This document shows positions 62,001-64,000 of a stretch of DNA of 64,000 nucleotides, piece by piece. Numbering within the stretch: position 1 is the stretch's first letter; the number at the start of each line of letters is the position of its first letter. Both the position numbers and the translations under genes were made by a program. Under the pieces are notes generated by a model. The model was not told the DNA's origin. It saw only the letters and a list, made by a program, of their open reading frames with translations, and searched no databases. Source of the DNA: Megachile rotundata (lineage: Eukaryota > Arthropoda > Insecta > Hymenoptera > Megachilidae); NCBI RefSeq assembly GCF_050947335.1, contig NC_134995.1:7912501-7976500 (forward strand), in the 5' to 3' direction.

Positions 62001-64000
62001 ACTAATTCCCAAAATCTCCACCATCCCATATCCCAACATTCTGAAACCTATTTCAAACTCCATCCTCTAAAAACCACTTCCAAAAATATGACATCGTTCA
62101 TTTTCCCCCCAAAGTGCTACACTAAATTCAACATACATATACTGGACAGGTAATTTAAATTCCTAAGCCATTTTCGTATATCACCAGTTTTCATGGTATC
62201 GACGTTGAAATCGATAAGCAATTGGCTCGTCTTTACAACTCGTAGTTTTCTTGTTTGGAACTCGCGGAAATGTGTGCAGTGAAAAGTTCTCAGAAGTTGA
62301 TGATCTTATGAGACGAAGTTCTGTGATCGGTTTAGGAAAGTAACGATTACCATCGCATATATGGCGAGGACAGCGCGCCGGTTGGAATTGTACATAAAAG
62401 CGGCGAAGTTGGAAGAGAACAGCTGCGGATACTATTATCTCGTGTCTGATGCGAATGGCACTTTATTGGAAGAGTTTTGCCGGAGTTTGTCGCGATTTCC
62501 ATTAAACAACAATATTTGTTGTCAATATTGCTGATATGTGTGGGGAATATTGTGGCGAGAAATTGGCGGGAATTCGATTGATTTTGAATTGCTTCTTTGG
62601 GAAAGTTTAATCTCCTTGTAAAATGCATATTGTAGAACGCATGTTACAGAAAGAGGAGTGGACTTTACAAGTTTTTAGCGATACTTTAACAGTTTTTCAG
62701 TAGCTTCAAATCAATAAGACCTGAGGAGTCATTACAGTCTAGTATTTTTGGTTTGTTAGTCACATCTTGTGAAGCCTTAGCCTCAGTAGTCTGCAGTTTA
62801 CTATTCGTACTGCTAGGTATTACTTGCACTTTGGAGAAGACCTACGACTTGCATTTCCATCTCCACTCGAATTTTACCTAAACCAAAAGAAACTGTTTAC
62901 CAATGTCACAAAAATACGCCCAGCAAAACGTAAAAATTCTTCGAAGAGACATCGGTCAAGTACATAGCAAAACTCCAGTCGTTCGAAGTGAAATTTTCAG
63001 ATACAATCCACTTATAGTCACATGCTGGGAATCCTAACGACTCCACGCGTCGTTTAATCGTCACTTAATATTGCTAACGACATACTTTAAAAAGTTACAA
63101 TTCATTATTTAAAAATTGTAATGCCAGTAAATATTAACCTTGATCAACAAGTTTTTTGGCGGTTCACAATCTAATAACTGCAGTTAACTTACCCTATGAT
63201 TTATTTGTCGGGTGCGTCAGTCAGAACTGATCACAGCTAGAATATTAAAACAGACAAAGAAAGTTGAAATGTTATGTCAATTTGGTATCAATCGACTGTG
63301 CAAATAATTGGACTTGAACTCCAAATTGAAGCGTATTCAAAATTCGAGTGAAATTCATCACAGCTGAAGTTCGAGGGCGTCACGAGTCGGACTCGTGAAA
63401 ATAGTGCAAGTTAAGATAAATAAAGAACGTTGGAAAGTTAGGTATATTTTGAATTTATCTTCAAGTATACAAATTGGTATCGAAAGTTTATGCAAATTTA
63501 GGTTCCTCACATTTGAACTGTAATGTGCGTCATATGCGAACTATAATGTGCCTCATATGTGAACTGTAACGCGCGTCACATGTGAACCATCAAAGCACCG
63601 CAAGGGGTTAATCGTCCTTATTGTTACAACGTACACTGAGATCAGCACGAAAGTGAACATCGACATTGTCTCAAAGCATCAATAAACAATTGCACAGAGT
63701 CCTTACACACGTGAGCTCCAGGTATCGATGTCAAGAAGATTTATGCGAAAGGAAGGACAATGCGACCCAGAAGAAGTGGACCAGCTGTTCCACATAATAT
63801 TCAAATGAGCCACACCTGTAACAGCAGCTGTTGCAACGACCACTCTAAGAAGATAGATTGTAGGTTCAATACGTAGCGAAGATTCACTGTGATTTGTTTC
63901 ATTGTCAGAATCGAAGCTAATACCGGTAACCATCACTCTTCTTCTTGAATGCTGCAGAATTATGTGGCAGTACAGTAGTAATCACTCTTGTTGCGTACAA
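62001..64000. other. Upstream Cad99C intron or 5' flank, no firm exon
   Basis: I looked for the missing EC1-EC2 and signal-peptide exons and did not find a convincing one. A minus-strand frame at 63703-63936 is open for 77 codons without cadherin motifs. A 44-nt segment at about 63193-63236 has strong minus-strand splice signals (TTCTAG acceptor, AGG/GTAAGT donor) but stops in all frames, so it could be a non-coding exon. A 28-bp repeat with GTGCGTCATATGCGAACT occupies 63515-63590. Confidence 0.35.

Noticed and set aside
61145..62153. Open frames of up to 286 codons on both strands (HISQIPHIPNPTYPKS and GYVGFGICGIWDMWD repeats)
   Set aside because: They are translations of a 15-bp minisatellite whose period is a multiple of three; both strands stay open and no start context or domain is present.
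63703..63936. Minus-strand 77-codon frame as the Cad99C first exon
   Set aside because: No signal peptide or EC1 motif, and the donor phase that the chain needs is not evident.

Overview
This is a 64 kb piece of an AT-rich eukaryotic genome, almost certainly an insect and probably a hymenopteran (bee or wasp). The reasons are intron-rich genes with GT-AG borders, a Cad99C (protocadherin-15 type) gene, a six-cysteine tetraspanin and insect-style alpha-carbonic anhydrases. No tRNA, rRNA, CRISPR or operon signal was seen. I rebuilt exon structures by hand from translations and splice phase. All five gene models keep an intact reading frame through every junction.

Layout. (1) 0.1-12.5 kb: a cluster of three alpha-carbonic-anhydrase paralogues. 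Gene A (98..4218, minus) and gene B (4901..7566, minus) are tandem. Gene C (8783..12542, plus) is divergent from B and encodes a secreted protein. All three have damaged active sites. A keeps the three zinc histidines but lacks the Thr199/Thr200 pair, B has lost all three zinc histidines, and C has lost two of three, so this looks like a carbonic-anhydrase-related (pseudoenzyme) cluster. (2) 12.5-16.8 kb: intergenic, with a probable hAT-like non-autonomous element filled with a minisatellite and a fold-back repeat. (3) 16.8-23.3 kb: a complete eight-exon tetraspanin gene on the minus strand. (4) 23.3-35.4 kb: no recognised gene; minisatellites, a GC/CpG-rich island at 29.6-30.1 kb and a ~280-bp tandem array. 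(5) 35.4-60.5 kb: the 3' sixteen coding exons of Cad99C on the minus strand, from the end of cadherin repeat EC2 to the PDZ-ligand C-terminus; exons for the signal peptide, EC1 and most of EC2 were not found and probably lie beyond base 64000. (6) 60.5-64 kb: upstream intron or flank, with no firm exon.

The most striking property of the window is that nearly every larger intron and intergenic gap holds a different minisatellite array, often with higher-order periodicity. At least two arrays sit exactly inside DNA-transposon-like terminal inverted repeats (9285..10315 and 13441..14386). A CpG-rich ACGCGT repeat family occurs in two distant introns. Two arrays in gene A are mutually inverted around three exons, two consist of G-quadruplex-type repeats, and one duplication has copied a splice donor. 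Together these suggest that transposon-seeded minisatellite growth shapes the introns here. That is an inference from one window.
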